A program made the position numbers and the translations under genes. Under the pieces are notes generated by a model. It did no database searches and was not told where the DNA came from. It saw only the letters and a list, made by a program, of their open reading frames with translations. Below are positions 1-7,452 of a stretch of DNA of 64,000 nucleotides, one piece after another. Each line of letters begins with the position of its first letter. The first letter of the stretch is position 1. The DNA is taken from the NCBI RefSeq assembly GCF_900100375.1, contig NZ_FNEZ01000001.1:798394-862393 (forward strand), read 5' to 3'. Source of the stretch: Flavobacterium noncentrifugens (GTDB taxonomy: Bacteria > Bacteroidota > Bacteroidia > Flavobacteriales > Flavobacteriaceae).

Positions 1-136
1 TTGCATGCCCAATGTGTAAATAACCATTTGGTTCCGGCGGAAAACGAAAACGTAATTTGTCAGACGACAAACCGTTTTTCAGGTCTTCCTCGATGATTTG
101 CTCAATAAAATTGAGTGATTTTTCTTCTGTTGACAT
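1..136 (-). CDS. glnS: Glutaminyl-tRNA synthetase, N-terminal fragment
   Basis: This is the first 45 codons of a minus-strand gene that runs off the left edge. The translation contains [13 protein letters not shown] followed by [15 protein letters not shown]. The second string holds the class I synthetase HIGH signature in the exact context seen in GlnRS ([15 protein letters not shown] in E. coli). GlnRS charges tRNA-Gln with glutamine in the cytoplasm. The ATG at 134-136 is the only plausible start, because the helix before the signature begins about where it does in other GlnRS proteins. GluRS was considered but its signature context is usually APSPTG. Only the Rossmann-fold beginning is visible, so nothing can be said about the rest. 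Confidence 0.93.
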   Translation of the reverse strand, partial: MSTEEKSLNFIEQIIEEDLKNGLSSDKLRFRFPPEPNGYLHIGHA

Positions 137-261
137 AGTTCCATTTGTAAAGCGCCAAAGGTATTTAAAAAAGTGCAAAGATTTTAGTGGATGAATTGCG
201 GATTTTGGGTTAATTTTGATTGACAATTTGGTAGATTAAATACCGAATTGGATTTAAATTG

Positions 262-335
262 AACCATTAAGGGACATTAAGTTCATTAAGCTGGATTCTT
301 AATGAACTTAATGTCCCTTAATGTCCTTAATGGTT
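262..335. repeat. ATTAAG-family palindrome, copy 1
   Basis: The left arm at 262-290 is exactly complementary to 298-323 over 26 bases. It pairs again at 333-335 after a 9-base duplicated unit, TCCTTAATG. The arms are built from ATTAAG/CTTAAT units. Related copies lie at 2528-2580, 7121-7183 and 63019-63082, always between genes. No U-run follows, so it is not a classical terminator. Confidence 0.9.
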
Positions 336-367
336 AATTATAGTTATCCTTTTCAGAAAAAAAATTC

Positions 368-375
368 TAATTTTG
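368..375 (+). promoter_or_regulatory. -7 box, folB promoter
   Basis: TAATTTTG matches the Bacteroidota TAnnTTTG consensus and lies 20 bases before the folB ATG. No clear -33 TTTG is seen. Confidence 0.5.
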
Positions 376-395
376 AGTAGAAAAAATACAATTAT

Positions 396-755
396 ATGGG
401 CACAATCAAGCTTAAAAATATCAGGACATTTTCGTATCACGGCTGTTTAATTGAGGAAAGTAAAATAGGTTCGGATTATCGTGTGGATTTGGATATTAAA
501 ACTGATTTGAGAAAATCTGCAGTTTCAGACCATCTTTCAGATACGGTTGATTATGTACTATTGAACCGGATTGTGACTGAAGAAATGGCCATCCGTTCTA
601 ATTTACTCGAACATGTCGCACATCGAATCATTGCAAGAATATTTTCTGAAATTGCGGCTGTTTCCCGAATTACTTTGGCAGTTTCTAAATTAAATCCGCC
701 GATTGGTGGTGATGTTGAATCCGTTACGATTGAAATGGAAGAATACAGGACTTAG
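396..755 (+). CDS. folB: Dihydroneopterin aldolase
   Basis: The 119-residue protein matches FolB in length and pattern. It starts with a KLKNIRTFSYHGC strand containing the conserved YHG, then has a DTVDY segment near residue 50, an E-rich middle helix (LLEHVAHRIIARIF), and a C-terminal KLNPPIGGDVESV stretch. FolB converts 7,8-dihydroneopterin to 6-hydroxymethyl-7,8-dihydropterin and glycolaldehyde in folate synthesis. It works in the cytoplasm as an octameric tunnel-fold enzyme. The ATG at 396 follows a TAATTTTG box. The gene is divergent from glnS and followed by tRNA-Cys on the same strand. A related tunnel-fold enzyme such as FolX is possible but less likely. Confidence 0.92.
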   Translation: MGTIKLKNIRTFSYHGCLIEESKIGSDYRVDLDIKTDLRKSAVSDHLSDTVDYVLLNRIVTEEMAIRSNLLEHVAHRIIARIFSEIAAVSRITLAVSKLNPPIGGDVESVTIEMEEYRT

Positions 756-812
756 CATTTAAGACTCGATATTTTGGATTTTAGATTCGAAAGAAGATTT
801 TCAAAAAGTTTT

Positions 813-844
813 AAACTTTAATCTTTTGAACTTTAAAGTTTTTA
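813..844 (+). terminator. Weak AT-only hairpin after folB
   Basis: AAACTTTAA (813-821) can pair with TTAAAGTTT (833-841) and is followed by T-rich sequence. The stem has only one GC pair, so its function is uncertain. Confidence 0.3.
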
Positions 845-846
845 TT

Positions 847-854
847 TACATTTG
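847..854 (+). promoter_or_regulatory. -7 box, tRNA-Cys promoter
   Basis: TACATTTG, an exact TAnnTTTG match, ends 17 bases before the mature tRNA 5' end. Confidence 0.6.
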
Positions 855-871
855 CCGTCCAATCAATAATT

Positions 872-942
872 GGCGTCGTGGCCGAGTGGCTAGGCTGGGC
901 TCTGCAAAAGCTCCTACTGCGGTTCGAATCCGCACGATGCCT
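872..942 (+). tRNA. tRNA-Cys (GCA anticodon)
   Basis: A full cloverleaf can be drawn. The acceptor stem GGCGTCG (872-878) pairs with CGATGCC (935-941), with one G-T pair. A D arm holds GCCGAGTGGCTAGGC. The anticodon stem GGGCT/AGCTC closes the loop CTGCAAA, which reads GCA (Cys). The T stem TGCGG/CCGCA closes TTCGAAT. The discriminator base is T, and CCA is not encoded. Confidence 0.97.
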
Positions 943-950
943 CAGGAAAA

Positions 951-978
951 GAGATACGAAAGTGTCTCTTTTTTTTTT
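951..978 (+). terminator. Rho-independent terminator after tRNA-Cys
   Basis: GAGATAC (951-957) pairs with GTGTCTC (962-968), with one T-G wobble, across a GAAA tetraloop. Ten T residues follow (969-978). Confidence 0.92.
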
Positions 979-1002
979 GCTTAATATTTTTCTTTCCACT
1001 AA

Positions 1003-1067
1003 TGTCATTTCGACGAATGAGAAATCTATGCCATTATTACTGAGATTTGTCTTTCGTCGAAATGACA
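1003..1067. repeat. Inverted repeat with GTCATTTCGACGAA arms
   Basis: Two 25-base arms (1003-1027 and 1043-1067) flank a 15-base loop and are complementary apart from a few positions near the loop. The outer TGTCATTTCGACGAA is perfectly mirrored. The element lies directly downstream of the minus-strand LysE gene and carries no U-run on either side. Confidence 0.9.
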
Positions 1068-1078
1068 AAATAGTAGCA

Positions 1079-1762
1079 TTATTTCTTATGCTCGAGCTTG
1101 TCAAAAGCCTTGTCCATGATTTGTCTTTCCTTTGGAAACCAGCCTTGGGACAATAAGAATATTCCCGAAACGATCAAGATTACGCTAATAATCCTTTTGA
1201 TGAAATTGATGTTTGTTGGATTTAATTTATTTCTTAATTGCTTGGCCAATAGTATTTTAAAAATATCGGTAATAAAATAACTCAGAATCACGGTTGTAAA
1301 AAATACAAACATACGGGTTGGATTCAATTCCAGTTTTGGCCCGATCGTAATTAAGATCGCAAGCCAGAATCCGAGTACGCCAATGTTGATGAAATTTAGG
1401 AAAAAACCTTTGATGAACAATGAAAAATAATTCGTTTGTGCCAATTCAACCGGATCTTCCGGATCGATGCTTTTCTTGGATTTTTTATTTTTTACGAATG
1501 AAATAATGCCATAAGTAAGCATTACCAAACCTCCAAAGATGAACAATGCGGGATCGTCTTTAATACTTTGAATTAACCTGTAACTGCTGAAATAAGCGAT
1601 CAGAATGAAAATGATATCAGCCAAAACCACGCCAAGATCAAAAACTACAGCCGCCCGAAATCCTTTTACTACACTGGTTTCCAGCAGCACAAAAAAAACC
1701 GGGCCAATCATAAAACTTAAGAAAAAGCCCAGTGGAATTCCCGTTAAAATATCTTCAATCAT
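1079..1762 (-). CDS. LysE/RhtB-family amino-acid exporter
   Basis: The 227-residue protein is hydrophobic, with about six membrane helices. Its N-terminus, GIPLGFFLSFMIGPVFFVLL, is the characteristic LysE family start (a G-P pair in the first helix). It then has FDLGVVLADIIFILIAYF, a lysine-rich cytoplasmic loop near residues 90-105 and four further helices. LysE/RhtB proteins export amino acids or small amphiphilic metabolites across the inner membrane using the proton gradient. The substrate cannot be read from sequence. The gene stands alone on the minus strand, with a TATATTTG-type box upstream (1787-1794 on the complement) and a long inverted repeat just past its stop. Confidence 0.82.
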   Translation of the reverse strand: MIEDILTGIPLGFFLSFMIGPVFFVLLETSVVKGFRAAVVFDLGVVLADIIFILIAYFSSYRLIQSIKDDPALFIFGGLVMLTYGIISFVKNKKSKKSIDPEDPVELAQTNYFSLFIKGFFLNFINIGVLGFWLAILITIGPKLELNPTRMFVFFTTVILSYFITDIFKILLAKQLRNKLNPTNINFIKRIISVILIVSGIFLLSQGWFPKERQIMDKAFDKLEHKK

Positions 1763-1786
1763 TGACTATTCCTATATCTGTTCACA

Positions 1787-1794
1787 CAAATATA
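1787..1794 (-). promoter_or_regulatory. -7 box, LysE-family gene
   Basis: CAAATATA on the plus strand reads TATATTTG on the minus strand, about 25 bases before the ATG. Confidence 0.5.
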
Positions 1795-1828
1795 ATTCAA
1801 AAATTACAATCTGATAATTTTGAACCAA

Positions 1829-2497
1829 CTATTCTGGCATTTGTTCAATAGTTCCTCCGAGCGTGGTTTTTTGGTTTACCTGCGCCGGTTTTCCATAAAT
1901 CGTTACATTCCCACCTGCTTTTACTTTGGCATCGACCAATTCTGAAGCGTTGATTTTTGCTTTTCCACCCGCACTTACGCTGACTGTCGTTTGTGAAGTT
2001 TTGAGGTTTTTTGCTTCTACAATTCCGCCAGCGCCAATAGTAATTTCCTGGTTTACAGATGTTCCTGAAAGCGTTAAAGTACCACCGGTATACGCTTTTT
2101 CAGAAATTTTCTGGAGCTCTACATTCACTTTCACTTCAGCACCTTCTTTTGCTGAAACTTCGAGTGCGCTTTGCTTAAAAACGGCGTCGCTTCCCACATA
2201 AGAACCTTCTGAAGCATCAATGGTTTCGATTCTTTTAAAGTATAAAACCGCGTTGATCTCTTCACCGTCGAGTAGTTTTTTAAATGGCATTCTTATTTTG
2301 AGTTCGCCATTTTTATTTACGACTTCTACTTCGCTTCCTCTGGATCCAGATATTTCGATCCGGTTTTCGTTTGATGGAACCAATTCGACTGAAATCCGGT
2401 CAAAAACCCGCACTTTGTCAAAATCGCCAACATTCTTTTTAACCTGCGCAAATGACAATTGTGCAATTAAAATTGTTAAAATTAAAATCTTTTTCAT
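1829..2497 (-). CDS. Exported GIN-domain (DUF2807) protein
   Basis: The 222-residue protein begins with a clear signal peptide (MKKILILTILIAQLSFA, cut after residue 17). The mature part is a regular beta-helix-like chain typical of head GIN domains (DUF2807): KVRVFDRISVELVP, EISGSRGSEVEVV, and repeated short strands rich in G, S, A and V with alternating charges up to the C-terminus. Homologues are common in Bacteroidota and are thought to be periplasmic or outer-membrane proteins of unknown function. No lipobox cysteine follows the signal peptide. It is separated from rnr downstream by the palindrome at 2528-2580, so it is probably transcribed on its own or from rnr read-through. Confidence 0.8.
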   Translation of the reverse strand: MKKILILTILIAQLSFAQVKKNVGDFDKVRVFDRISVELVPSNENRIEISGSRGSEVEVVNKNGELKIRMPFKKLLDGEEINAVLYFKRIETIDASEGSYVGSDAVFKQSALEVSAKEGAEVKVNVELQKISEKAYTGGTLTLSGTSVNQEITIGAGGIVEAKNLKTSQTTVSVSAGGKAKINASELVDAKVKAGGNVTIYGKPAQVNQKTTLGGTIEQMPE

Positions 2498-2527
2498 CTT
2501 CTTTTTCGTTTAAAATTTAATAGGAAT

Positions 2528-2580
2528 TTAAACCATTAAGGAATTAAGATTCATTAAGACTTAATTTCTTAATGGTTTAA
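2528..2580. repeat. ATTAAG-family palindrome, copy 2
   Basis: The arms at 2528-2548 and 2560-2580 match at 20 of 21 positions, with the odd pair a G-T wobble, around an 11-base loop. It is the same ACCATTAAGGAATTAAG motif as copies 1, 3 and 4. It lies between rnr and the GIN-domain gene. Confidence 0.9.
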
Positions 2581-2587
2581 CTTCAGT

Positions 2588-4777
2588 TTATTCTTCAGTA
2601 TTGTTTTTTCTGATGAATGAAAAATCCAGTTGTTTTTTCACTAAATCGGCGTTTTTGACTTTTACATACACTTCGTCCCCAAGCTGTAAAAGCTGGTTTG
2701 AAACCGCGCCAACCAAGGCATATTGTTTTTCATCAAACGTATAATAATCGTCTTTGATTTCGCGGATGCGGCACATGCCTTCACATTTGTTCGACACGAT
2801 TTCAACATAAATTCCCCATTCGGTCACGCCTGAAATCACGCCCAGGAATTCTTCATCTTTGTGATCCTGCATGTATTTCACTTGCATGTATTTGATGCTG
2901 TCGCGCTCAGCATTTGTAGCCAATGATTCCATATTCGAGGAATGCACGCATTTTTCTTCGTACACTTCTTCACTAACCGATTTTCCGCCATCCAAATAAT
3001 ATTGAAGTAATCTATGTACCATCACATCGGGATAACGCCTGATTGGTGATGTAAAATGCGAATAGTAGTCGAATGCGAGTCCGTAGTGGCCAATGTTTTC
3101 CGTAGAATATTTGGCTTTGCTCATCGTTCTGATCGCTAAAGTATCAACTAAATTTTGCTCTTTTTTACCTTGAACATTAACCAAAAGCTCATTTAAAGAT
3201 TTGGAAATTTCTCCTTTTGATTTCAGATTGATCGAATAGCCAAACTTAGAAATAACCGTTTGTAAATTGATCAATTTGTCTTCATTTGGCTCGTCATGAA
3301 TCCTATAGACAAACGTTTTCTTTTGTTTTCCAACGAATTCCGCAACTTTTCTATTGGCTAAAAGCATGAATTCCTCAATTAAGTGATTCGCATCTTTCGA
3401 CACTTTAAAATAAACGCCGGTTGGCTCTGATTCTTCATTGAGGTTGAATTTGACTTCGACTTTATCAAATGAAATAGCGCCGTCGGCCATTCTTTTTCGA
3501 CGTAAGATTTTTGCCAATTCATCCAATTTTAAAGTCGCTTCGACAATTTCGTCTTTCACGACATATGAACTTCCGGTAATTGAAGTTTCTTCGGGAATCG
3601 TATTATCCTTGGTTTCGATAATGTATTGCGCTTCTTCATACGCAAACCGCTGATCGGAATAAATCACGGTTCGTCCAAACCATTGATTCACGACCGCAGC
3701 TTTATCAGTCACTTCAAAAATCGCTGAAAATGTATATTTTTCTTCATTCGGACGCAAAGAACAGGCAAAATTCGACAACACTTCAGGAAGCATCGGCACC
3801 ACTCTGTCTACCAAATAAACCGAAGTGCCGCGTTGATACGCTTCATCATCTAAAATGGTTCCTTCCTGCAGGTAATACGAAACATCGGCAATATGAATCC
3901 CAATTTCGTAATTTCCGTTGTCCATTTTTTTGAATGAAAGCGCATCGTCAAAATCCTTCGCATCTTTCGGATCTATCGTGAAGGTCAGCGTATCGCGCAT
4001 ATCACGTCGGTTTGCAATTTCGCTTTCCTGAATCGACGTATCTATTTTTTGTGCAAAAACTTCGACTTCAATAGGAAAATCATAAGGCAAACCATATTCG
4101 GCTAAAATTGCATGGATTTCGGTATCATGCTCGCCTGGTTTTCCTAAAACTTTAATGACAGATCCAAACGGACTGTCGGCTTTTTTTGGCCAGTCTTCAA
4201 TTTTTACAATGACAACATCGCCGTTTTCTGCATCACCATATTTTTCTTTTGGAACAAAGATATCCGTGTACATTTTGGCATTCGCCGTAGAAACAAACGC
4301 AAAATTCTTCTGGATGTCGATGACTCCGACAAATTCCATTTTCTTTCTTTCGATGACTTCGATGACTTCGCCTTCGGGACGTTTTCCTTTTCTTCGGTTG
4401 TACACATAGACTTTTACGATGTCGCCATCCAAAGCACGGTTTAAATTGTTTGTCGGAATAAACACGTCTTCTTCAAAATCAGGGCAAATAAAATACGCCG
4501 TTTTGCGGCTCGTCATGTCGATTTTGCCTTCGTAATAATCCTGGCTGATCGCTTTAACGAGGTATTTTCCGGGTTCGGTTTCGATAATTTTATTTTGTGA
4601 GGCCAGGATCTTTAAGTCTTTAATGATTTCGTTCCGGCTTTTGGTATCGTCAAGCTCTAATATGGCTCCGATTTGTTTGTAGTTGAATGCGCGGTTTGCA
4701 TTCGTAGATAAGATTTTTAAAATTTTTCCTGAAAAATCTTTATCTGTTTTCCCTAATTTATGGGGTTTCTTACTCAT
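2588..4777 (-). CDS. rnr: Ribonuclease R
   Basis: The 729-residue protein has the full RNase R order. An N-terminal winged-helix region (about 15-75) is followed by cold-shock-type OB folds (about 80-225), the RNB catalytic domain starting near residue 260, and a C-terminal S1 domain (about 635-715, EFLGVISGVTEWGIYVEI). The RNB signature DPKDAKDFDDAL near 269-280 supplies the metal-binding aspartates. RNase R is a processive 3'-to-5' exoribonuclease that degrades structured RNA and matures rRNA and tmRNA. The length fits bacterial RNase R (about 700-800 residues) better than RNase II (about 640). The ATG start gives the lysine-rich MSKKPHKLGK terminus usual in this family. Confidence 0.95.
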   Translation of the reverse strand: MSKKPHKLGKTDKDFSGKILKILSTNANRAFNYKQIGAILELDDTKSRNEIIKDLKILASQNKIIETEPGKYLVKAISQDYYEGKIDMTSRKTAYFICPDFEEDVFIPTNNLNRALDGDIVKVYVYNRRKGKRPEGEVIEVIERKKMEFVGVIDIQKNFAFVSTANAKMYTDIFVPKEKYGDAENGDVVIVKIEDWPKKADSPFGSVIKVLGKPGEHDTEIHAILAEYGLPYDFPIEVEVFAQKIDTSIQESEIANRRDMRDTLTFTIDPKDAKDFDDALSFKKMDNGNYEIGIHIADVSYYLQEGTILDDEAYQRGTSVYLVDRVVPMLPEVLSNFACSLRPNEEKYTFSAIFEVTDKAAVVNQWFGRTVIYSDQRFAYEEAQYIIETKDNTIPEETSITGSSYVVKDEIVEATLKLDELAKILRRKRMADGAISFDKVEVKFNLNEESEPTGVYFKVSKDANHLIEEFMLLANRKVAEFVGKQKKTFVYRIHDEPNEDKLINLQTVISKFGYSINLKSKGEISKSLNELLVNVQGKKEQNLVDTLAIRTMSKAKYSTENIGHYGLAFDYYSHFTSPIRRYPDVMVHRLLQYYLDGGKSVSEEVYEEKCVHSSNMESLATNAERDSIKYMQVKYMQDHKDEEFLGVISGVTEWGIYVEIVSNKCEGMCRIREIKDDYYTFDEKQYALVGAVSNQLLQLGDEVYVKVKNADLVKKQLDFSFIRKNNTEE

Positions 4778-4916
4778 AATTCTTTTCTAATAATGCCGAA
4801 AATTACAAAATACTTTAGAGTTTCACAGTTATATGTTAACACTTTTAATGAAATTATAACTTCTAGCTGGGCAAACATCAATATGCAAACTTCGTATCTT
4901 TATAAAAACACTTGAA

Positions 4917-5156
4917 ATGGAAAGCTTTATCACCATTGCGATTTTCGATTATCCGCATGAAATTGCGATTTTAAAACACCGGCTCGACCAGGAAGGTTTG
5001 CAGTATTATTTCGAAAATGAGGCGACGGCTTCAATCGTTCCAATGTATTCGATCGCGCTTGGTGGCATCAAGCTAAAGATCCATCCAAACGATTCCGAAC
5101 TGGTCAAGCAAATTCTTTCCGAACTCAATGGCGATTCGAATCTCAAAATCGTTTAA
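4917..5156 (+). CDS. DUF2007-type small protein
   Basis: The 79-residue protein has no signal peptide or membrane helix. Its pattern ITIAIFDYPHEIAILKHRLD, then EGLQYYFENE, then GGIKLKIHPND and a final amphipathic helix (LVKQILSEL) fits DUF2007, a PII-like or ACT-like fold called a putative prokaryotic signal-transducing protein. In other genomes the domain is found alone or next to zinc ribbons. No biochemical function is established. It is divergent from rnr across a 139-base gap and has the large gene-free region downstream, so it is probably monocistronic. Confidence 0.7.
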   Translation: MESFITIAIFDYPHEIAILKHRLDQEGLQYYFENEATASIVPMYSIALGGIKLKIHPNDSELVKQILSELNGDSNLKIV

Positions 5157-5770
5157 ACTTTTAAAGTTGTCAACATCTATTAAAAACAACAAAAAGAAAA
5201 ATTGAAATTAAATTAATTTTAGGTGGTTATTATAGCGTGTTGATAGTAGCTATAAATTTATTTTTTGCGGCATTGATTCTAGATTGTACTTTCTTATAAC
5301 AATTTATTAACATACCATTTGGATTTTAAAAGCTTCAAGATGAACGTTTTTTTGATTGTTATCCACAACTGTTAACAATCCTTTTTTAATAGATTTTGTA
5401 GATAAGTCGGATTGCTGATTTGTGTTAAGAAAAACGATTTGAGTATTGATAACTTTTACAAAAATTACCCAAACTAAATTTGTTTTTCCGGTTTGGGTTT
5501 TGGATTACAATTTTATCGGACACCAACAAAAAATACTTCTAAAATTCTATCCCAAGTTATAAACAATTCATGTTAATTTAAAGTTAACTGATTATCAGCT
5601 AATTGCAAAACACAATTAACAATCTATAATTTTAACAATTTAATTACATAAAAACCAATAAGAATCAGCGACTTACGTCGAATTTGATAAAGCACTTCAA
5701 ATTACAATCGCATTCGGTTTACTTCGCAATTCTTTTGGTAAATTTGTGCACACAACCTAATCAATATGTT
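5157..5770. other. Long AT-rich gene-free region with DnaA-box-like sites
   Basis: This 614-base stretch is the longest without a gene. It contains TTATCCACA at 5359-5367 (identical to the strong E. coli DnaA box), TTATCTACA on the complement at 5397-5405 (one mismatch), TTATAAACA at 5557-5565 (two mismatches), and many runs of A and T. Minus-strand genes dominate to its left and plus-strand genes to its right. The rpiB promoter occupies its last 35 bases. No ORF with recognisable similarity was found. It could be a replication origin or simply AT-rich spacer with a long regulatory leader. Confidence 0.55.
5739..5746 (+). promoter_or_regulatory. -7 box, rpiB promoter
   Basis: TAAATTTG, an exact TAnnTTTG match, lies 24 bases before the ATG at 5771. 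It also shows that an upstream in-frame TTG at 5684 cannot be the start, because it would precede the transcript. Confidence 0.65.
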
Positions 5771-6202
5771 ATGAAAATCTCGATCGGAAACGACCACGCA
5801 GGCCCGGATTATAAAAAAGCGATTGTTGCAATGCTGCAATCCAAAGGCCACGAAATCCTCAACCACGGCACTGATGTTTTTGACAGCGTCGATTATCCCG
5901 ATTTCGGCCATCCGGTTGCCTCTGACGTTGAAAATAAAACCGCCGATTTCGGGATTGTCATCTGCGGAAGCGGCAACGGAATCGCAATGACCGTCAATAA
6001 ACATCAGGGCATTCGCGCTGCATTATGCTGGACCAAAGAAATAGCCGCACTTGCAAGACAACACAACGACGCCAACATCATCAGCATTCCCGCGCGTTTC
6101 ACCTCAATTCCGCAAGCGGTCGAAATGGTCGAAACTTTTCTTTCCACAAACTTCGAAGGCGGCCGCCACGCAAACCGCGTCCATAAAATCGCCTGTCAAT
6201 AA
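5771..6202 (+). CDS. rpiB: Ribose-5-phosphate isomerase B (RpiB/LacAB family)
   Basis: The 143-residue protein starts MKISIGNDHAGPDYK, the standard RpiB opening with the phosphate-contacting D-H. It has DVFDSVDYPDFGHPVA and the catalytic-loop motif IVICGSGNGIAMTVNK. In E. coli RpiB the base is a cysteine in this CGSGxG loop, and it is present here. The enzyme interconverts ribose 5-phosphate and ribulose 5-phosphate in the pentose phosphate pathway. The frame is open upstream to a TTG at 5684, but the family start and the promoter box support the ATG at 5771. The stop overlaps the next ATG by one base (TAATG), so it is translationally coupled to the CDF transporter. Confidence 0.92.
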   Translation: MKISIGNDHAGPDYKKAIVAMLQSKGHEILNHGTDVFDSVDYPDFGHPVASDVENKTADFGIVICGSGNGIAMTVNKHQGIRAALCWTKEIAALARQHNDANIISIPARFTSIPQAVEMVETFLSTNFEGGRHANRVHKIACQ

Positions 6203-7110
6203 TGGCACATTCACACAACCACAATCACAGCCACGAAGTCACAGGAAAAAACCTGTCGGTATCGATTTTCCTGAACATCGCTATCACGCTGGCGCAGATC
6301 ATTGGCGGATTCATCTCCGGAAGTTTGTCGCTTTTATCGGATGCGCTGCACAATTTTAGCGACGTATTGTCGTTGATTTTAAGCCTTTTTGCCCACAAAC
6401 TCGCCAAACGAAAAGCCTCAGAAAAATACACTTTCGGATACAAACGCGCCGAAATCCTCGCCGCTTTCATCAACGCCGCTACTTTGGTTATTGTAGCTTT
6501 ATTCCTGATTTATGAAGCGGTCGAACGCTTTTCAAAACCAGAAGTCATCGGTTCCGGACTCGTGATCTGGCTGTCGCTGCTCGGAATCCTGTTCAACGGA
6601 TTTTCAGCGCTGATATTAAAAAAAGACGCCGAACACAACCTCAACATGAAATCGGCTTACCTGCATTTATTCACAGACATGATGGCATCGGTCGCCGTAC
6701 TCGTTGGCGGTTTGCTGATGAAATATTTCCAATGGTTCTGGATCGACAGCGTCATCACGCTCGGAATCGCGATTTATTTAATTATCATGGGATTCGGATT
6801 GCTAAAATCGACCACAAAAATGCTGATGCTTTTTACGCCAGAAGATCTCGACATCAACGAAATCATCGCAAAACTGCACAACGTTACCGGAAAAAATACG
6901 TTGCACCACATTCATTTGTGGAATTTAAACGACAACAAACTTCATTTTGAAGCGCACCTCGAATGCACCGAAAACATTTCCATATCCGATTTTAACAGCA
7001 TCGTTTCAGAAATCGAAGAAGTGCTGCACCACGAATTCCACATCAGCCATTGCACGATCCAGCCCGAATTCGGAAAAAGCTGTTCGAAGGAATTCATCGT
7101 TCAGGATTAA
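6202..7110 (+). CDS. Cation diffusion facilitator, probable zinc exporter
   Basis: The 302-residue protein opens with a histidine-rich cytoplasmic tail (MAHSHNHNHSHE) followed by six membrane helices and a C-terminal cytoplasmic domain (about 215-300). The metal site is visible as the paired motifs SDALHNFSD (helix II) and HLFTDMM (helix V), the HxxxD pattern usual in zinc-transporting CDFs. CDF proteins are dimeric antiporters that pump Zn2+ (or Co, Cd, Fe) out of the cytoplasm against protons. The His-rich start points to zinc, but selectivity is inferred. It is coupled by a one-base overlap to rpiB and followed by a palindrome. Confidence 0.88.
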   Translation: MAHSHNHNHSHEVTGKNLSVSIFLNIAITLAQIIGGFISGSLSLLSDALHNFSDVLSLILSLFAHKLAKRKASEKYTFGYKRAEILAAFINAATLVIVALFLIYEAVERFSKPEVIGSGLVIWLSLLGILFNGFSALILKKDAEHNLNMKSAYLHLFTDMMASVAVLVGGLLMKYFQWFWIDSVITLGIAIYLIIMGFGLLKSTTKMLMLFTPEDLDINEIIAKLHNVTGKNTLHHIHLWNLNDNKLHFEAHLECTENISISDFNSIVSEIEEVLHHEFHISHCTIQPEFGKSCSKEFIVQD

Positions 7111-7120
7111 TTAAAATTTT

Positions 7121-7183
7121 ACCATTAAGGAATTAAGAATCATGAAGCGTAGTTGTCTTAATGATTCTTAATTCCTTAATGAT
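7121..7183. repeat. ATTAAG-family palindrome, copy 3
   Basis: The arms at 7121-7147 and 7157-7183 are complementary at 25 of 27 positions with a 9-base loop. It begins 10 bases after the CDF stop codon. Confidence 0.9.
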
Positions 7184-7248
7184 TCAAAAAAATTTATAAT
7201 TGTTTAAACCCAATCCGGCTTTCCGCTGCAAGCTTTTACATAAAATGC

Positions 7249-7256
7249 TATTTTTG
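7249..7256 (+). promoter_or_regulatory. -7 box, possible tex promoter
   Basis: TATTTTTG matches TAnnTTTG but lies about 200 bases before tex. If it is used, tex has a long, structured leader. Confidence 0.35.
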
Positions 7257-7452
7257 GCACAACAAAAAAGCAGCTTCCGTTGGTCGCTGTTTTTCATTGA
7301 CAAAAATCACCATTTTAAAGCAAAAGGCTTTTCGCTTCAAATGCATAGCATTCACTGAACTCCAATTAAATATAAAAGTCAGTGAAGTAATCCGGGGTAA
7401 AAATGCGTTTCCAAAACAGCATAATTCGTAAATTAAAAATCGTAAATCAAGA

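Larger units (their letters stand above)
137..395. other. Intergenic region between divergent glnS and folB
   Basis: This 259-base AT-rich gap separates the glnS start from folB. It holds the long palindrome at 262-335 and the folB -7 box at 368-375. No ORF or RNA gene was recognised in it. Confidence 0.7.
7111..7452. other. 342-base gap between the CDF gene and tex
   Basis: The gap carries the third ATTAAG palindrome (7121-7183). A CCGCTGCAA motif at 7223-7231 resembles half of the 61382-61444 element. There is a possible -7 box (7249-7256), a hairpin with stem CAGC/GCTG flanked by A- and T-runs (about 7265-7294), and an 8-bp inverted repeat TTCACTGA/TCAGTGAA (7351-7358 and 7379-7386). No coding sequence was recognised. 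Confidence 0.6.

Noticed and set aside
262..335. Reading the palindrome as a CRISPR repeat or a simple terminator
   Set aside because: There is no regular spacing of repeats and spacers and no cas gene, and no U-run follows the stem.
878..1156. Short open frame across tRNA-Cys and the inverted repeat
   Set aside because: It reads through the tRNA, its terminator and the palindrome, so it is not coding.
5684..5770. Upstream in-frame extension of rpiB (TTG start)
   Set aside because: It includes the TAAATTTG promoter box and adds 29 residues before the conserved MKISIGNDHAG start.
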